A stretch of DNA of 64,000 nucleotides, from NCBI RefSeq assembly GCF_011578285.1, contig NZ_CP049916.1, forward strand, positions 62,001 to 126,000, given 5' to 3'. The notes under the pieces are model-generated. The model was not told the DNA's origin. It saw only the letters and a list, made by a program, of their open reading frames with translations, and searched no databases. This document shows, one piece after another, positions 9,873 through 18,496 of the stretch. The position numbers and the translations under genes were made by a program. Position 1 is the stretch's first letter; the number at the start of each line of letters is the position of its first letter. This DNA comes from Acinetobacter lanii (GTDB taxonomy: Bacteria > Pseudomonadota > Gammaproteobacteria > Pseudomonadales > Moraxellaceae).

Positions 9873-10538
9873 ATGAAAAACGATCTGCACAAGCTCAGTA
9901 CTTTATTTAAAGTCAGTGGTATCAGTCTGAGTTTAATCTCTACTGCACATGCGGTAGAAAGCTCTAAACTCACCCTCAATAAAAACAACATCAAAGTTTG
10001 GACCATTCAGGACGGTGACAATCCAATCTTGTCTTATAAAGCCGAAACCATATTGGACACCACGATTGAGCGTGCTGTGGGAATCGTGTTAGATGTGGAA
10101 CAGGCCAAAACTTGGATTCCCAATGTGGCTTCAGCAGAAGTGTTATCGCAGGATTTAAACAGTGGTAGCTTTAAAATGTATATGGTGTTGGACTTTCCAT
10201 TTCCGCTGAAGGACCGTGATTTAATTGTAGAAGGCAAAATGTCCAAAGATTCAAATGGCATCATTCGTATTCAAAACAAAGCCATACAACAGGGCAAAGC
10301 AATTCAACCCAATTATGTACGATTAAAAAAATACCAAGGGGATTGGAGCTTTCAACCCTTAGCAGACAATAAAGTGAAAGTCATCACGACCGGCTATGCT
10401 GACCCTGAAGGGGTGATTCCGCAGAGTGTGACCAATTTATTTGTACAACAACAGCCCTATCAAATGCTGCAAAAAATGAAAATCGAATTGGCCAAACCGA
10501 ATAAAAAATTACCGGAGCTGCCTGCGATTTTAAAATAA
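9873..10538 (+). CDS. START-domain protein, exported
   Basis: This 221-residue protein has an N-terminal hydrophobic stretch ending at STAHAVES, which looks like a signal peptide cleaved near residue 27. The remaining 190 residues resemble a START/SRPBCC lipid-binding fold, with features such as DVEQAKTWIPNV, LDFPFPLKDRDLIVEG and VTNLFVQQQPYQML. Bacterial members are usually annotated only as START-domain proteins, and the ligand is unknown. It is followed by a strong bidirectional terminator and a short tandem repeat. Confidence 0.8.
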   Translation: MKNDLHKLSTLFKVSGISLSLISTAHAVESSKLTLNKNNIKVWTIQDGDNPILSYKAETILDTTIERAVGIVLDVEQAKTWIPNVASAEVLSQDLNSGSFKMYMVLDFPFPLKDRDLIVEGKMSKDSNGIIRIQNKAIQQGKAIQPNYVRLKKYQGDWSFQPLADNKVKVITTGYADPEGVIPQSVTNLFVQQQPYQMLQKMKIELAKPNKKLPELPAILK

Positions 10539-10573
10539 TGCCTATGTGGATGAGTGATGAAAATACCTGATAA

Positions 10574-10599
10574 AAAACCCTGCACATCGGCAGGGTTTT
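10574..10599. terminator. Bidirectional terminator between START and MFS genes
   Basis: The arms AAAACCCTGC and GCAGGGTTTT form a 10-bp stem around a 6-base loop. It can serve the START gene on the plus strand, and the convergent MFS gene after the repeat tract. Confidence 0.85.
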
Positions 10600-10687
10600 A
10601 TTTAAAGATGATTTATTCAAAGATAACTTATTCAAAGACAACGTATTCAAAAGCACTATATGCAAAGACAGCCCATTTAAAGCCAGT
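10598..10687. repeat. Six degenerate 15-bp tandem repeats
   Basis: Six consecutive 15-bp units start at 10598, 10613, 10628, 10643, 10658 and 10673. The core is TTATTCAAAGACAAC; units two and three differ from each other at one position, and the outer units are more diverged. The array runs from the terminator to the stop codon of the convergent MFS gene, with a seventh weak unit overlapping that stop. Confidence 0.8.
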
Positions 10688-10691
10688 TGAT

Positions 10692-11852
10692 TTACACAGA
10701 CTGAAGTTTGGGCTTTAAGCTCATCTGAAGGAACACTAACAACAGCCCCAACCCGGTTAATAGCGCGCCCATATAAGATACGGCTGCATAACTTAGACCT
10801 GCACTAAGGACCACACCGCCTGCAGCAGCACCCAAAGCATTGCCCAAGTTAAAGGCGCCAATATTGACCGAAGATGCCAGTCCCGGTGCATCATGGGCAA
10901 CCGACATGACCCGCATTTGTAAGGGAGGAACTACGGCAAATGCAGCCGCACCCCATACAATCAGAGCCAAAGCAGCCCCGAGCGTAGTTTCAGCCAAAAC
11001 AGGGAAGAGCAGCATCATCAGCATCAGCAATGCTAAAAAGCCGATCAAGGTTTTATTTAGAGACAAATCAGCAAATTTCCCCCCGAAGTGATTGCCCAAA
11101 GAGAATCCAATACCGATCAGTACCAACATCAGGGTAATAGTGGTAGGTGTTGCATGAGTGATGCTATGCAAGCTTGGCGCTATATAGGTATACAGCGTAA
11201 ACATTGCCCCAGCACTCATCACCGTGGTCATTAGAGCCAAAACGACAGGCAAGCGCGTTAAGACCTTTAACTCAGCTCGAACATTCGGACGTTCATTGAC
11301 TTGGAGGTTGGGTAAGGCTTTCCATAGTGCCAACATGGTGATCAGACCCAAGAGTGCAATGAGTGTAAACGCCATACGCCAGCCAATGGTTTGACCAATC
11401 CACGTCGCTAAAGGCACACCGCCAATATTGGCAATGGTGAGTCCCATAAACATCATCGCCACTGCACTGGCTTGTTTGTCTTTAGGCACCACACTGGTTG
11501 CTACAATTGAACCAATTCCAAAGAATGCGCCATGATTTAAACTGGTAATGATTCGCGCACCCATCAGTCCCCAATAATTCGGCGCAATGGCTGCCAATAG
11601 ATTACCAAGGGTAAAAATACTCATCAAAATAATCAGGGCTTTACGCCGTGAAAAATGCCCAAACCACAAGGTCATGAACGGTGCACCGAACATCACCCCC
11701 AACGCATAGGCGGTAATCAGCATACCTGCGCTTGGGATGGAGATATTTAAACTTTCTGCAATTTGAGGGAGGAATCCCATGGGTGAAAATTCGGTGGTAC
11801 CGATGGCAAAAGCACCGATGGCAAGTGCCAACAGAGGAAGATTCATTTTCAT
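10692..11852 (-). CDS. MFS exporter, AraJ/YdhP-like (DHA1 group)
   Basis: This 386-residue inner-membrane protein has about 12 hydrophobic segments. The N terminus GTTEFSPMGFLPQIAESL is typical of the AraJ/YdhP branch of DHA1 drug:H+ antiporters, and the loop after helix two contains the charged motif GHFSRRKAL. The substrate is unknown; relatives export sugars, nucleosides or drugs. The start at ATG 11852 leaves two extra residues before MNLPLL. It is a single-gene unit, convergent with the START gene. Confidence 0.85.
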   Translation of the reverse strand: MKMNLPLLALAIGAFAIGTTEFSPMGFLPQIAESLNISIPSAGMLITAYALGVMFGAPFMTLWFGHFSRRKALIILMSIFTLGNLLAAIAPNYWGLMGARIITSLNHGAFFGIGSIVATSVVPKDKQASAVAMMFMGLTIANIGGVPLATWIGQTIGWRMAFTLIALLGLITMLALWKALPNLQVNERPNVRAELKVLTRLPVVLALMTTVMSAGAMFTLYTYIAPSLHSITHATPTTITLMLVLIGIGFSLGNHFGGKFADLSLNKTLIGFLALLMLMMLLFPVLAETTLGAALALIVWGAAAFAVVPPLQMRVMSVAHDAPGLASSVNIGAFNLGNALGAAAGGVVLSAGLSYAAVSYMGALLTGLGLLLVFLQMSLKPKLQSV

Positions 11853-12060
11853 GATGAGCCTAGTACGCCAATTTGATAAGCAATAATTTTAAATGAGACT
11901 AAAGCTAGCGCTCGTCTATGTCAGTTGTACAAATTAACTCGCTCAATGATCATTCATATGAGCGATGGGAAATTTATCATAAGTATTGTTGTTAGGATAT
12001 CGCCCTCATGGTGATTAAGCAGGGATCGAGTGCACCTTTGCCATGCGATTATTAAGACTG

Positions 12061-12504
12061 CTATGTTGAGTTTTTCATCGCATAGGCTGAAAGCTGTTGT
12101 ATGACCTGTTTGGGTGGAACCTGTAAGTACATTAAGTTGTGTCGCGTTTTATTTTCTCGGTTGACCAATTGGACAGTATAGTTTTGATCCTTTGAATGCT
12201 GGCACTGAAAATGTAAATTTTTCTGTTGAGGTGAGTTGAATCTGATTTGATTTTCAGCAGATACCCGATAGATGTAATTTCGAGTAGAGACCACATTTTT
12301 AATCATAGGCTGAATTTGTTCTAATTCATATTGACCTAAATGTTCTGCTTTGAGAAATCCTTCAATCAGAGACTTACAAATAAAATGTTGTTGTTGCGCC
12401 AAAGCATTTTGAGGTTTTGAATCACATGCGCCCAAAGCAAAGCTCAATACACATATTATTGGTAAAAATACAGCATCTTGGCATTTGAAGTTGCATTTCA
12501 TCAA
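12061..12504 (-). CDS. Hypothetical lipoprotein, 147 residues
   Basis: The N terminus has a hydrophobic stretch ending in the lipobox LGAC, giving lipid attachment near Cys27. The mature part is about 120 residues, with three further cysteines or so (FICKSLIEGF, HFQCQHSK). I do not recognise the family. It is transcribed divergently from the MocR-type regulator, with 104 bp between the starts, so the regulator might control it; this is inference from position only. An AAGGAG-like site (AGGAGACC on the minus strand) precedes the ATG. Confidence 0.65.
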   Translation of the reverse strand: MMKCNFKCQDAVFLPIICVLSFALGACDSKPQNALAQQQHFICKSLIEGFLKAEHLGQYELEQIQPMIKNVVSTRNYIYRVSAENQIRFNSPQQKNLHFQCQHSKDQNYTVQLVNRENKTRHNLMYLQVPPKQVIQQLSAYAMKNST

Positions 12505-12553
12505 GGTCTCCTTTTTTGTTCTACATCGTCTTGCTACGGACTTAGGAGATTAG

Positions 12554-12607
12554 ATCTGTTATGGTTATAGATACAGATACACAAAATACTAAAAAATGAG
12601 TACAGAT
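12554..12607. promoter_or_regulatory. Three ATCTGT/ACAGAT motifs before the MocR gene
   Basis: ATCTGT lies at 12554-12559, and ACAGAT at 12573-12578 and at 12602-12607. The first two form an inverted repeat. The third is a direct repeat of the second and sits in the ribosome-binding region just before the ATG at 12609. This is a plausible autoregulatory operator for the adjacent MocR protein; binding is inferred. Confidence 0.4.
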
Positions 12608-12608
12608 C

Positions 12609-14030
12609 ATGACCTTTCAATATCAATCTTTGGCTCAACATATTGCTCAGAAGATTTATCGGAGTGAACTCAAGATCGGTCAGCGTCTCAGCTCTTTAAG
12701 ACAATTCGCTGAACAGCATCAGGTCAGTCTAAATACTGCAAAAAGTTGCTATGAATTATTAGAAGCGCAAGGACTGATCTACGTAAAGCCTAAAGCTGGT
12801 TATTTCGTACAGTCGCAAGCTCAACCCCTACATAGTATTGCTCAGCCACAGCATTTAGATTTTGATGCAATCGCAAAGCAGGTATCCAATTTAGAGTTAC
12901 AAATTGAGATCCATGAGGCATCGATCAGTTCTGATTTGATTCATTTAGGATCTATTCAACTTTCTCCGAATCTGATTCCTATTGATGCTTTACGCCGTTC
13001 CATTCAGCGTGCTTTAAAACATAGTAAATCTGAAGATTTTTTATATAGTGATCGTCAAGGACATTCAAAACTAAGAGAAGCTTTATCTGCACATTGGGCG
13101 GAAGATGGAATTTTCATTGCGAAAGAAGAGATTTATATTACTAATGGTTGTATGCCTGCTTTATCAACAGTGATTCAAAATCTGACAGAAGTCGATGACA
13201 GCATTATCATTCCAACGCCTAACTACAATGGTCAGTTGCAATTATTGGCAACCTTAAAAAGAAAAATATTAGAAATACCTGCACATGCAGATGGTTTTGA
13301 TATCGATCGCTTAGAACAAGCCATGCGTGATTCAGGTGCTAAAGTCTGTTTACTCACAGCCAATTTTCAAAACCCCTTAGGGTTTTGTCTCAGTTATGCC
13401 GACAAAGAAAAAATTGCACAGTTAGCTGCTCAGTATCAATGTTATGTCATAGAAGACGATATTTATGCAGAATGCGCTTATAGCTTGAAGCGTCCACTGC
13501 CGATTCAATATTGGGATCGGAAAGGCTATGTGATTTATTGTGGATCAGTATCTAAATCGCTATCGCCATCTTATCGTATCGGTTGGTTTTGTTTACCTTC
13601 AAGATTAAAGCATCTAAGAGCGAAAATTCTGACGCAAAATTCGGCAGTGAATACCCCACTTCAATTGGGACTCGCAGATTTAATTTATAGTCGAGCTTAT
13701 CGCGAGCATCTCAATCAACTTAAACCTAAATTAATGCGACAAGTCGAACAGTATCGTCAATTTATTATGCAAGCTTTTGCAGGGGTTGAGATACGCATTA
13801 ATCAACCTCAGGGTGGGTATGCTTTGTGGCTTCAATTGCCTCAACAGATCGATAGTCTAAAGATGTACCGCTATGCACAACAACACAGTATCAATATCGT
13901 ACCCGGTCTAGTGTTTGGTGAAGACCAACGTTACAACAATTGTATTCGCCTTAATGCAGGGCATCAGCTTTCAGATGAGATCGAAAGGGCAATTCAACTT
14001 TTAGCCGATTGGGCGAAAAAACAAATTTAG
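12609..14030 (+). CDS. MocR-type regulator (GntR HTH fused to aminotransferase fold)
   Basis: This 473-residue protein combines an N-terminal GntR winged helix (about residues 5-70, with SSLRQFAEQHQVSLNTAKSCYELLE) with a class I aminotransferase-like domain from about residue 110. The PLP-binding lysine is visible in CGSVSKSLSPSYRIGWF near residue 317. Family members usually act as PLP-sensing transcription factors rather than enzymes. Residue patterns such as ANFQNPLGFCLS and EDDIYAE are standard. Candidate operator motifs lie just upstream. The effector and targets are unknown. Confidence 0.88.
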   Translation: MTFQYQSLAQHIAQKIYRSELKIGQRLSSLRQFAEQHQVSLNTAKSCYELLEAQGLIYVKPKAGYFVQSQAQPLHSIAQPQHLDFDAIAKQVSNLELQIEIHEASISSDLIHLGSIQLSPNLIPIDALRRSIQRALKHSKSEDFLYSDRQGHSKLREALSAHWAEDGIFIAKEEIYITNGCMPALSTVIQNLTEVDDSIIIPTPNYNGQLQLLATLKRKILEIPAHADGFDIDRLEQAMRDSGAKVCLLTANFQNPLGFCLSYADKEKIAQLAAQYQCYVIEDDIYAECAYSLKRPLPIQYWDRKGYVIYCGSVSKSLSPSYRIGWFCLPSRLKHLRAKILTQNSAVNTPLQLGLADLIYSRAYREHLNQLKPKLMRQVEQYRQFIMQAFAGVEIRINQPQGGYALWLQLPQQIDSLKMYRYAQQHSINIVPGLVFGEDQRYNNCIRLNAGHQLSDEIERAIQLLADWAKKQI

Positions 14031-14054
14031 CCTGAGGATTTTAGATTCTTCTAT

Positions 14055-14609
14055 CTATTTCGCATGGCAATCATTTTCATGATCATTGACCATCCCAACT
14101 GCTTGCATAAAGGCATAGACAATGGTGGGACCCACAAATTTAAAACCGTGTTTCTTTAGTGTGCTTGAAATCTGTTGGCTGAGTTCTGTCTGAGCGGGGG
14201 CGGTTTTATAATTTTCAACGTTATGAACAAGGGTCTGATCACCGACAAAATCCCACAACCATTGCACAGGATCAATGCCTTGAGCTTTTAGAGTTTGCCA
14301 AGCAATGGCATTGTCGCGAATCGCTTTAAGCTTGCCGATATGACGGATAATCCGAGCATTTAAACAGCATTGAGCTAAGTACTCGTCTGAGAACTGCGCG
14401 ATATCTTGAATGGAATATTGAAAAAAAAGCTCACGATAGGCTTCACGCTTTTTTAACACCGTAATCCAAGACAATCCCGCTTGTTGTCCTTCCAAACACA
14501 GCATTTCAAACAGTTGTGCTTCGTTTTTTACGGGCTTGCCCCACTCATGATCATGGTAGGCGATATAGAGTGGATCATTGGAGCACCAGCCACAGCGTTG
14601 AACCGTCAT
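14055..14609 (-). CDS. tag: DNA-3-methyladenine glycosylase I (Tag)
   Basis: Tag removes 3-methyladenine from alkylated DNA in base-excision repair. The 184-residue size matches the E. coli enzyme, and the N terminus RCGWCSNDPLYIAYHDHEWG contains the conserved zinc-binding Cys and His and the WG motif. GLSWITVLKKREAYRE and GFKFVGPTIVYAFMQAVGMVNDH are further signature segments. The gene runs toward a small hypothetical gene and is independent of it by a 40-bp gap. Confidence 0.95.
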   Translation of the reverse strand: MTVQRCGWCSNDPLYIAYHDHEWGKPVKNEAQLFEMLCLEGQQAGLSWITVLKKREAYRELFFQYSIQDIAQFSDEYLAQCCLNARIIRHIGKLKAIRDNAIAWQTLKAQGIDPVQWLWDFVGDQTLVHNVENYKTAPAQTELSQQISSTLKKHGFKFVGPTIVYAFMQAVGMVNDHENDCHAK

Positions 14610-14649
14610 GTTGATGCTCCTGAAGATGTGTAAATATTTACATTGATGC

Positions 14650-14895
14650 TCAGAGTGAGAACTTGACCCATTGATCTTGTTGATTGTCCCAATACGACAG
14701 TTCGGCTTGTGCTAATTCTTCAAATTTCACCCAAACATCATGGCCTGATTTGTCGGAAAACCCGGTGCTGATCATCAGGGCATCTTCACTGATTTCCATG
14801 ATCCAACCTTGATGCGTTTGTCCGTTGAAAGTAATTCGTTGTTGATTACCTGATTCGGCAAATTCAACAAGACGGTTGATCAAAGCTTCTGACAT
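14650..14895 (-). CDS. Conserved-looking hypothetical protein, 81 residues
   Basis: This small acidic protein has no membrane segment or signal peptide. It opens MSEALINRLVEFAESG and contains ITFNGQTHQGWIMEISEDALMISTG, which looks like a small beta-barrel core. The gene lies 24 bp downstream of the M23 peptidase gene on the same strand and 40 bp upstream of tag, so it may share their transcript. I do not recognise the family. Confidence 0.65.
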   Translation of the reverse strand: MSEALINRLVEFAESGNQQRITFNGQTHQGWIMEISEDALMISTGFSDKSGHDVWVKFEELAQAELSYWDNQQDQWVKFSL

Positions 14896-14919
14896 GAACA
14901 GTTCCTAAAACTTAAAAAA

Positions 14920-15456
14920 TTAACGTAAATATGGGTAAGGATTTACCGCACCACGACCGCGACCTTGCAGGTACAAACCATAGTGTAGATGTGGAGCAGT
15001 ATGACGTGCATTTCCAGTGTTGCCAACATAGCCGATATGCTCACCTTTTTTGACATAATCACCTTCTTTTAGGCCGCGTTTATGCCCATCAAGATGTGCA
15101 TAGTAATGCCAAGCACCACCTGGGCCTAAAATCCAAATGACTTTTCCGCCCAAGTTATTGTCTTTTAAACTGCCGACCAAACCCTCAGTGGTACTATAAA
15201 CCTTTGTACCTTTGGGTGCCAAAATATCAATCCCCTCATGGGTACGTCCACTGCTTCTTGAGGCAGCCCAGGTATCGCGAAGTTGACTACTTTTAACCTT
15301 ATCCACCGGAATCGGTAGGCGAGAGGGAAGGCTCATGGCTTTTAAACGATTGGCGATATTCGGTTCAACGCTATAAGGCTTCTTTGGTGCTGTGGTACAC
15401 GCAGCAAGCAAAACCACGAAACAACTCACGAAACACCATTTTAAAAATACAGTCAC
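14920..15456 (-). CDS. M23-family peptidase lipoprotein
   Basis: This 178-residue protein has a lipobox LLAAC near residue 20 and is probably an envelope lipoprotein. The rest is a LytM/M23 domain. The zinc ligands are visible: His and Asp in HEGIDIL, and the HLH motif in HTAPHLHYGLY; the additional conserved His is in HYYAHL. The usual role of this family is cleavage of peptidoglycan cross-links. All metal ligands are present, so an active enzyme is likely. A LysM domain is absent. Confidence 0.85.
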   Translation of the reverse strand: MTVFLKWCFVSCFVVLLAACTTAPKKPYSVEPNIANRLKAMSLPSRLPIPVDKVKSSQLRDTWAASRSSGRTHEGIDILAPKGTKVYSTTEGLVGSLKDNNLGGKVIWILGPGGAWHYYAHLDGHKRGLKEGDYVKKGEHIGYVGNTGNARHTAPHLHYGLYLQGRGRGAVNPYPYLR

Positions 15457-15508
15457 GACACATCCTTATTGAGGGCAGATCAATTAAAAAATCTCGCCCT
15501 CGAATATG

Positions 15509-16546
15509 TCATAGATTCACGGCTGAGATCAATTTTTTCATGGCCGTAGGAATGCCTTGTGCGGTCGCTTGTTCAGGACTGAGCCATTGTCCGCCCAATT
15601 CGCTTTGCAGATATTCCATCTGATCTGTATCGACGTCAAAAATAGACGCATTTAATAGCCAAGTAAAATGAGTAAAGCTATGACTGATCTGAACAGATTG
15701 TTTGTTTGAAATCAATTTAAATTGTTGAATGGTTTGATCGAATTCAGCAGATGCTTCAATAATCGGCAATGTCCAGAGTCCACCCCAAAGCCCTGAGTGC
15801 GGACGTTGTTGCCACAGCCACTGACCGTCTGCAGATTTGAGTAACAACACTTGAGCTGATTTAATCGGCACGGCTTTTTTGGGCTTCTTAAACGGTAACT
15901 CGGTTTCTAAACCTTGTTGATGTGCTTTGCAATGCGCCTGCATCGGACAGTACAAACAGAGCGGTTTCTTTGGGGTACACACGGTTGCACCCAAGTCCAT
16001 AATCGCTTGGGTATAATCATGGTTGCGTTCAGTGGGGCACAATTGTTCGGTCAGTTGCCACATGGCACGTTCATGCACAGGTTTCGATAGATCATCTTCT
16101 ATGGCAAAGAAACGGGCTAACACTCGTTTTACATTGCCATCCATAATCACGCCATACTGACGTAAACCCAATGACATTAAGGCACCGCCTGTGGAAGGAC
16201 CAATGCCCGGGAGTTCAACCCATTCTTCTAAGCTATTGGGGAAATGTCCCTTTTGACTGACGATGCCTGCTGCCTTATGTAAGTTTCGAGCACGGGCGTA
16301 ATAGCCCAAACCCGCCCAATAGGGTGCAACATCATCCCATGCCGCTTGACCTAAATCATCGACTGTTTGAAAGCGTTCAATGAATCGATCAAAATATTGC
16401 AATACGGTTTTGACTTGAGTTTGCTGCAACATAATTTCAGAGACCCACACTTTGTAAGGGTCATCCGCCACTTGCCAGGGCAGGTCATGACGACCATGTT
16501 GATCGAACCAAGTGAGCAGAGCATCTGAAAAAGAAAATGGCGACAT
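15509..16546 (-). CDS. mutY: A/G-specific adenine glycosylase MutY
   Basis: MutY removes adenine mispaired with 8-oxoguanine. The 345-residue protein has the catalytic Glu37 in VSEIMLQQTQV, the helix-hairpin-helix LPGIGPSTGGAL, the catalytic Asp in MDGNVKRVLARF, and an intact 4Fe-4S motif C-X6-C-X2-C-X5-C (CTPKKPLCLYCPMQAHC). The C-terminal NUDIX-like domain, which recognises 8-oxoguanine in the family, covers about residues 225-345. It is a normal-length member. Confidence 0.97.
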   Translation of the reverse strand: MSPFSFSDALLTWFDQHGRHDLPWQVADDPYKVWVSEIMLQQTQVKTVLQYFDRFIERFQTVDDLGQAAWDDVAPYWAGLGYYARARNLHKAAGIVSQKGHFPNSLEEWVELPGIGPSTGGALMSLGLRQYGVIMDGNVKRVLARFFAIEDDLSKPVHERAMWQLTEQLCPTERNHDYTQAIMDLGATVCTPKKPLCLYCPMQAHCKAHQQGLETELPFKKPKKAVPIKSAQVLLLKSADGQWLWQQRPHSGLWGGLWTLPIIEASAEFDQTIQQFKLISNKQSVQISHSFTHFTWLLNASIFDVDTDQMEYLQSELGGQWLSPEQATAQGIPTAMKKLISAVNL

Positions 16547-16694
16547 GAGGTCTCAGTATAAAAAGGGCAGTGCAAAATACGACACTAGTATAGCAACTCA
16601 AGTTGCCTTGATACGACGTTGTTTGTCGTGCCGATTTATTTTTAAAGGTGTGTATCACTATCCAATGACAGATTTCAAAATCTGCTTAAAGCAT

Positions 16695-16720
16695 TAAAAA
16701 AGGTGCCGAAGCACCTTTTA
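16695..16720 (-). terminator. Terminator of the HIT gene
   Basis: The arms AAAAGGTGC and GCACCTTTT flank a CGAA tetraloop. A U-run follows on the minus strand, just past the HIT stop codon at 16741. The symmetry would also allow plus-strand termination. Confidence 0.85.
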
Positions 16721-16740
16721 TTTATAGGCTTAAAATCAGC

Positions 16741-17115
16741 TTAATCCGCTGCGACCACGCCCCAACGGCTGTCCAATTTCAAAGGCTGATTTTTATAGCG
16801 TGGAATAATGTGAATGTGTAAATGTTCTGAAGCCTGCTCACCAAAGACATGCCCATCATTAAAGGCAACATGGAAACCTTCAGGCTGATGACGAATCTTC
16901 AATTCATTACGTGCCAGCTCTAACAGCGACTGTAAGCTTTTACGCTCTTTGTCGGTAATTTCAAAAAAAGAACTGACATGACGTAAAGGCACAATCACGG
17001 TATGCCCTTTGCTTAAGGGGTGTAGCTCGGGCAAAATGACACCAAAATCATTTTTATCAATCACGTCATATTCATCGTAATTGCAGTATGCACATTCGTG
17101 TTCTGTCATTGCCAT
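16741..17115 (-). CDS. HIT-family nucleotide hydrolase
   Basis: This 124-residue protein carries the histidine-triad motif HLHIHII at about residues 97-103, in EQASEHLHIHIIPRY. Upstream it has the FNDGHVFGEQ segment typical of the bacterial HIT/Ap4A-hydrolase-like group. It has a CxYC pair near the N terminus (CAYCNYDEYDV) resembling the zinc-binding motif of some HIT proteins. Substrate is probably a nucleoside phosphoramidate or dinucleoside polyphosphate, unspecified. It lies 54 bp downstream of the dienelactone hydrolase gene. Confidence 0.85.
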   Translation of the reverse strand: MAMTEHECAYCNYDEYDVIDKNDFGVILPELHPLSKGHTVIVPLRHVSSFFEITDKERKSLQSLLELARNELKIRHQPEGFHVAFNDGHVFGEQASEHLHIHIIPRYKNQPLKLDSRWGVVAAD

Positions 17116-17169
17116 ATCCTCTATATTTTACGTTTTACTTCTATTTAATCTTTTGGCGCTATATTTTGA

Positions 17170-17907
17170 TTAGCCCAATGTACGTGCTAAAAGTGCGTAC
17201 ATTTCAGCAAAACTTTTTTGTTCTGCTTCAGCGTTATACCCTAAATCGACAGCATTGGCTTTAGCACGTTCGTCTGCCAATGGATTGGTAAAGCCATGTT
17301 TTGCATCTTCAAAAATAATTACTTGATGGTTCACTTTGGCTGCAAACATTTCTTCTTTAAACTGAGCGACGTCATCGAGACTCACCATGCTGTCATCTTC
17401 ACCATGCAACACTAAAATTTCAGCTTTAACCTGACCTTCTTGTGCAGGGCTTTGTGGACTGAGGTTGGCATGAAAGGTGGCCACTGCTTTTAAGTCTGCG
17501 CCTGAACGTGCCAAATCCAGCACCACTTTACCGCCAAAACAGAAACCAATAGCTGCTAGTCTTTCCGAGTTTACTTCAGGTTGTGCGGCTAAAGTGGCTA
17601 AACCTGCAGACGAGCGAGTCACATTGGTCTCAGCCTGTTCAAAAGTTTGCATCATCCATGCATAGGCTTGCTTGGCATCTGTAGTAACTTTTTTATCCCC
17701 ATAGAGATCAATTGCCAATGCGGCATAACCCTGCTCAGCCAATTCACGTGCACGTTGTTCAGTATATTCGTTACGACCCCACCATTCTGGCGCAACAATC
17801 ACACCTGCCACGGGTTGCGTATTTTCAGGTGCAGCAAAATAACCGATTAAGCTGCTACCGTCTTTTGCAGTGTACTGAATCTCACGTGTTTGAATGGCTT
17901 GAGTCAT
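17170..17907 (-). CDS. Dienelactone hydrolase family protein
   Basis: This 245-residue alpha/beta hydrolase has the dienelactone-hydrolase nucleophile Cys in IGFCFGGKV near residue 123, the acidic residue in LHGEDDSMV and the His in AKHGFTNP, giving a complete Cys-Asp-His triad. There are no aromatic catabolic genes nearby, so a role in chloroaromatic degradation is not supported. General carboxylester hydrolysis is the safest call. Confidence 0.85.
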   Translation of the reverse strand: MTQAIQTREIQYTAKDGSSLIGYFAAPENTQPVAGVIVAPEWWGRNEYTEQRARELAEQGYAALAIDLYGDKKVTTDAKQAYAWMMQTFEQAETNVTRSSAGLATLAAQPEVNSERLAAIGFCFGGKVVLDLARSGADLKAVATFHANLSPQSPAQEGQVKAEILVLHGEDDSMVSLDDVAQFKEEMFAAKVNHQVIIFEDAKHGFTNPLADERAKANAVDLGYNAEAEQKSFAEMYALLARTLG

Positions 17908-18052
17908 TGTTGTCGTCCTTTTTTAAAGTGCTTTTAAACCAAATATGACCCAAGATTAAAGCATAAAATACTTGAATGGTAATGAATATTTGCAGATAAA
18001 CACAGCTGAAATGTGAGAATTTATAACGGATATTTTGATGAACTGAAGCAAT

Positions 18053-18079
18053 AAAAAAAGAAGGACGAATCCTTCTTTT
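18053..18079. terminator. Bidirectional terminator
   Basis: The arms AAAAGAAGGA and TCCTTCTTTT flank a CGAA loop. On the minus strand it follows the DUF1328 gene by 70 bp and ends in a long U-run. Confidence 0.8.
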
Positions 18080-18133
18080 CATGTCATGAATCTTTTAAGT
18101 TGAATCTGAGTCAAATGACAGATTCTGTAATAA

Positions 18134-18154
18134 GTTTAACTTCAGGAGTTAAAC
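18134..18154. other. Inverted repeat over the DUF1328 stop codon
   Basis: The arms GTTTAACT and AGTTAAAC with a 5-base loop span the stop codon at 18149-18151. There is no U-run, so it may protect the 3' end of the message rather than terminate. Confidence 0.35.
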
Positions 18155-18307
18155 TCTTCCTCGAGAAATAAAACCGATAATGGCAAGGATCACAGCGATC
18201 ACCAATAGGATCACAGCGAAGTCTTTAGACAATCCTGCTACACCACCGAAACCGAGTAGACTTGCAATAAGTGCGATAACCGCAAAGATAATAGCCCAAC
18301 GAAACAT
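18149..18307 (-). CDS. DUF1328 small membrane protein (YtjA-like)
   Basis: This 52-residue frame starts [16 protein letters not shown] and contains two hydrophobic segments (about residues 4-20 and 30-47) joined by [12 protein letters not shown], then ends in the positive tail ISRGRV. This is the standard form of the DUF1328/YtjA family, whose function is unknown. An inner-membrane location is expected. AGAAT-like spacing before the ATG (GGAGAATTAAA) gives a good ribosome-binding site. It stands alone with its own terminator. Confidence 0.88.
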   Translation of the reverse strand: MFRWAIIFAVIALIASLLGFGGVAGLSKDFAVILLVIAVILAIIGFISRGRV

Positions 18308-18496
18308 TTTAATTCTCCAAGTGTTTTTATAAGTGTTTCAACAGTATAGGAAAATTTACTGCTCATAATGTATACAAAACGTGTGCGAATATGTGTATTT
18401 ATGCATTTTTAGTAAACAGACTGTAACTCGCTACTTTAAAATTTTCCATAAATATTAATGCTATAATGCTTAAATCTTGTCATCTAAACACCAATT

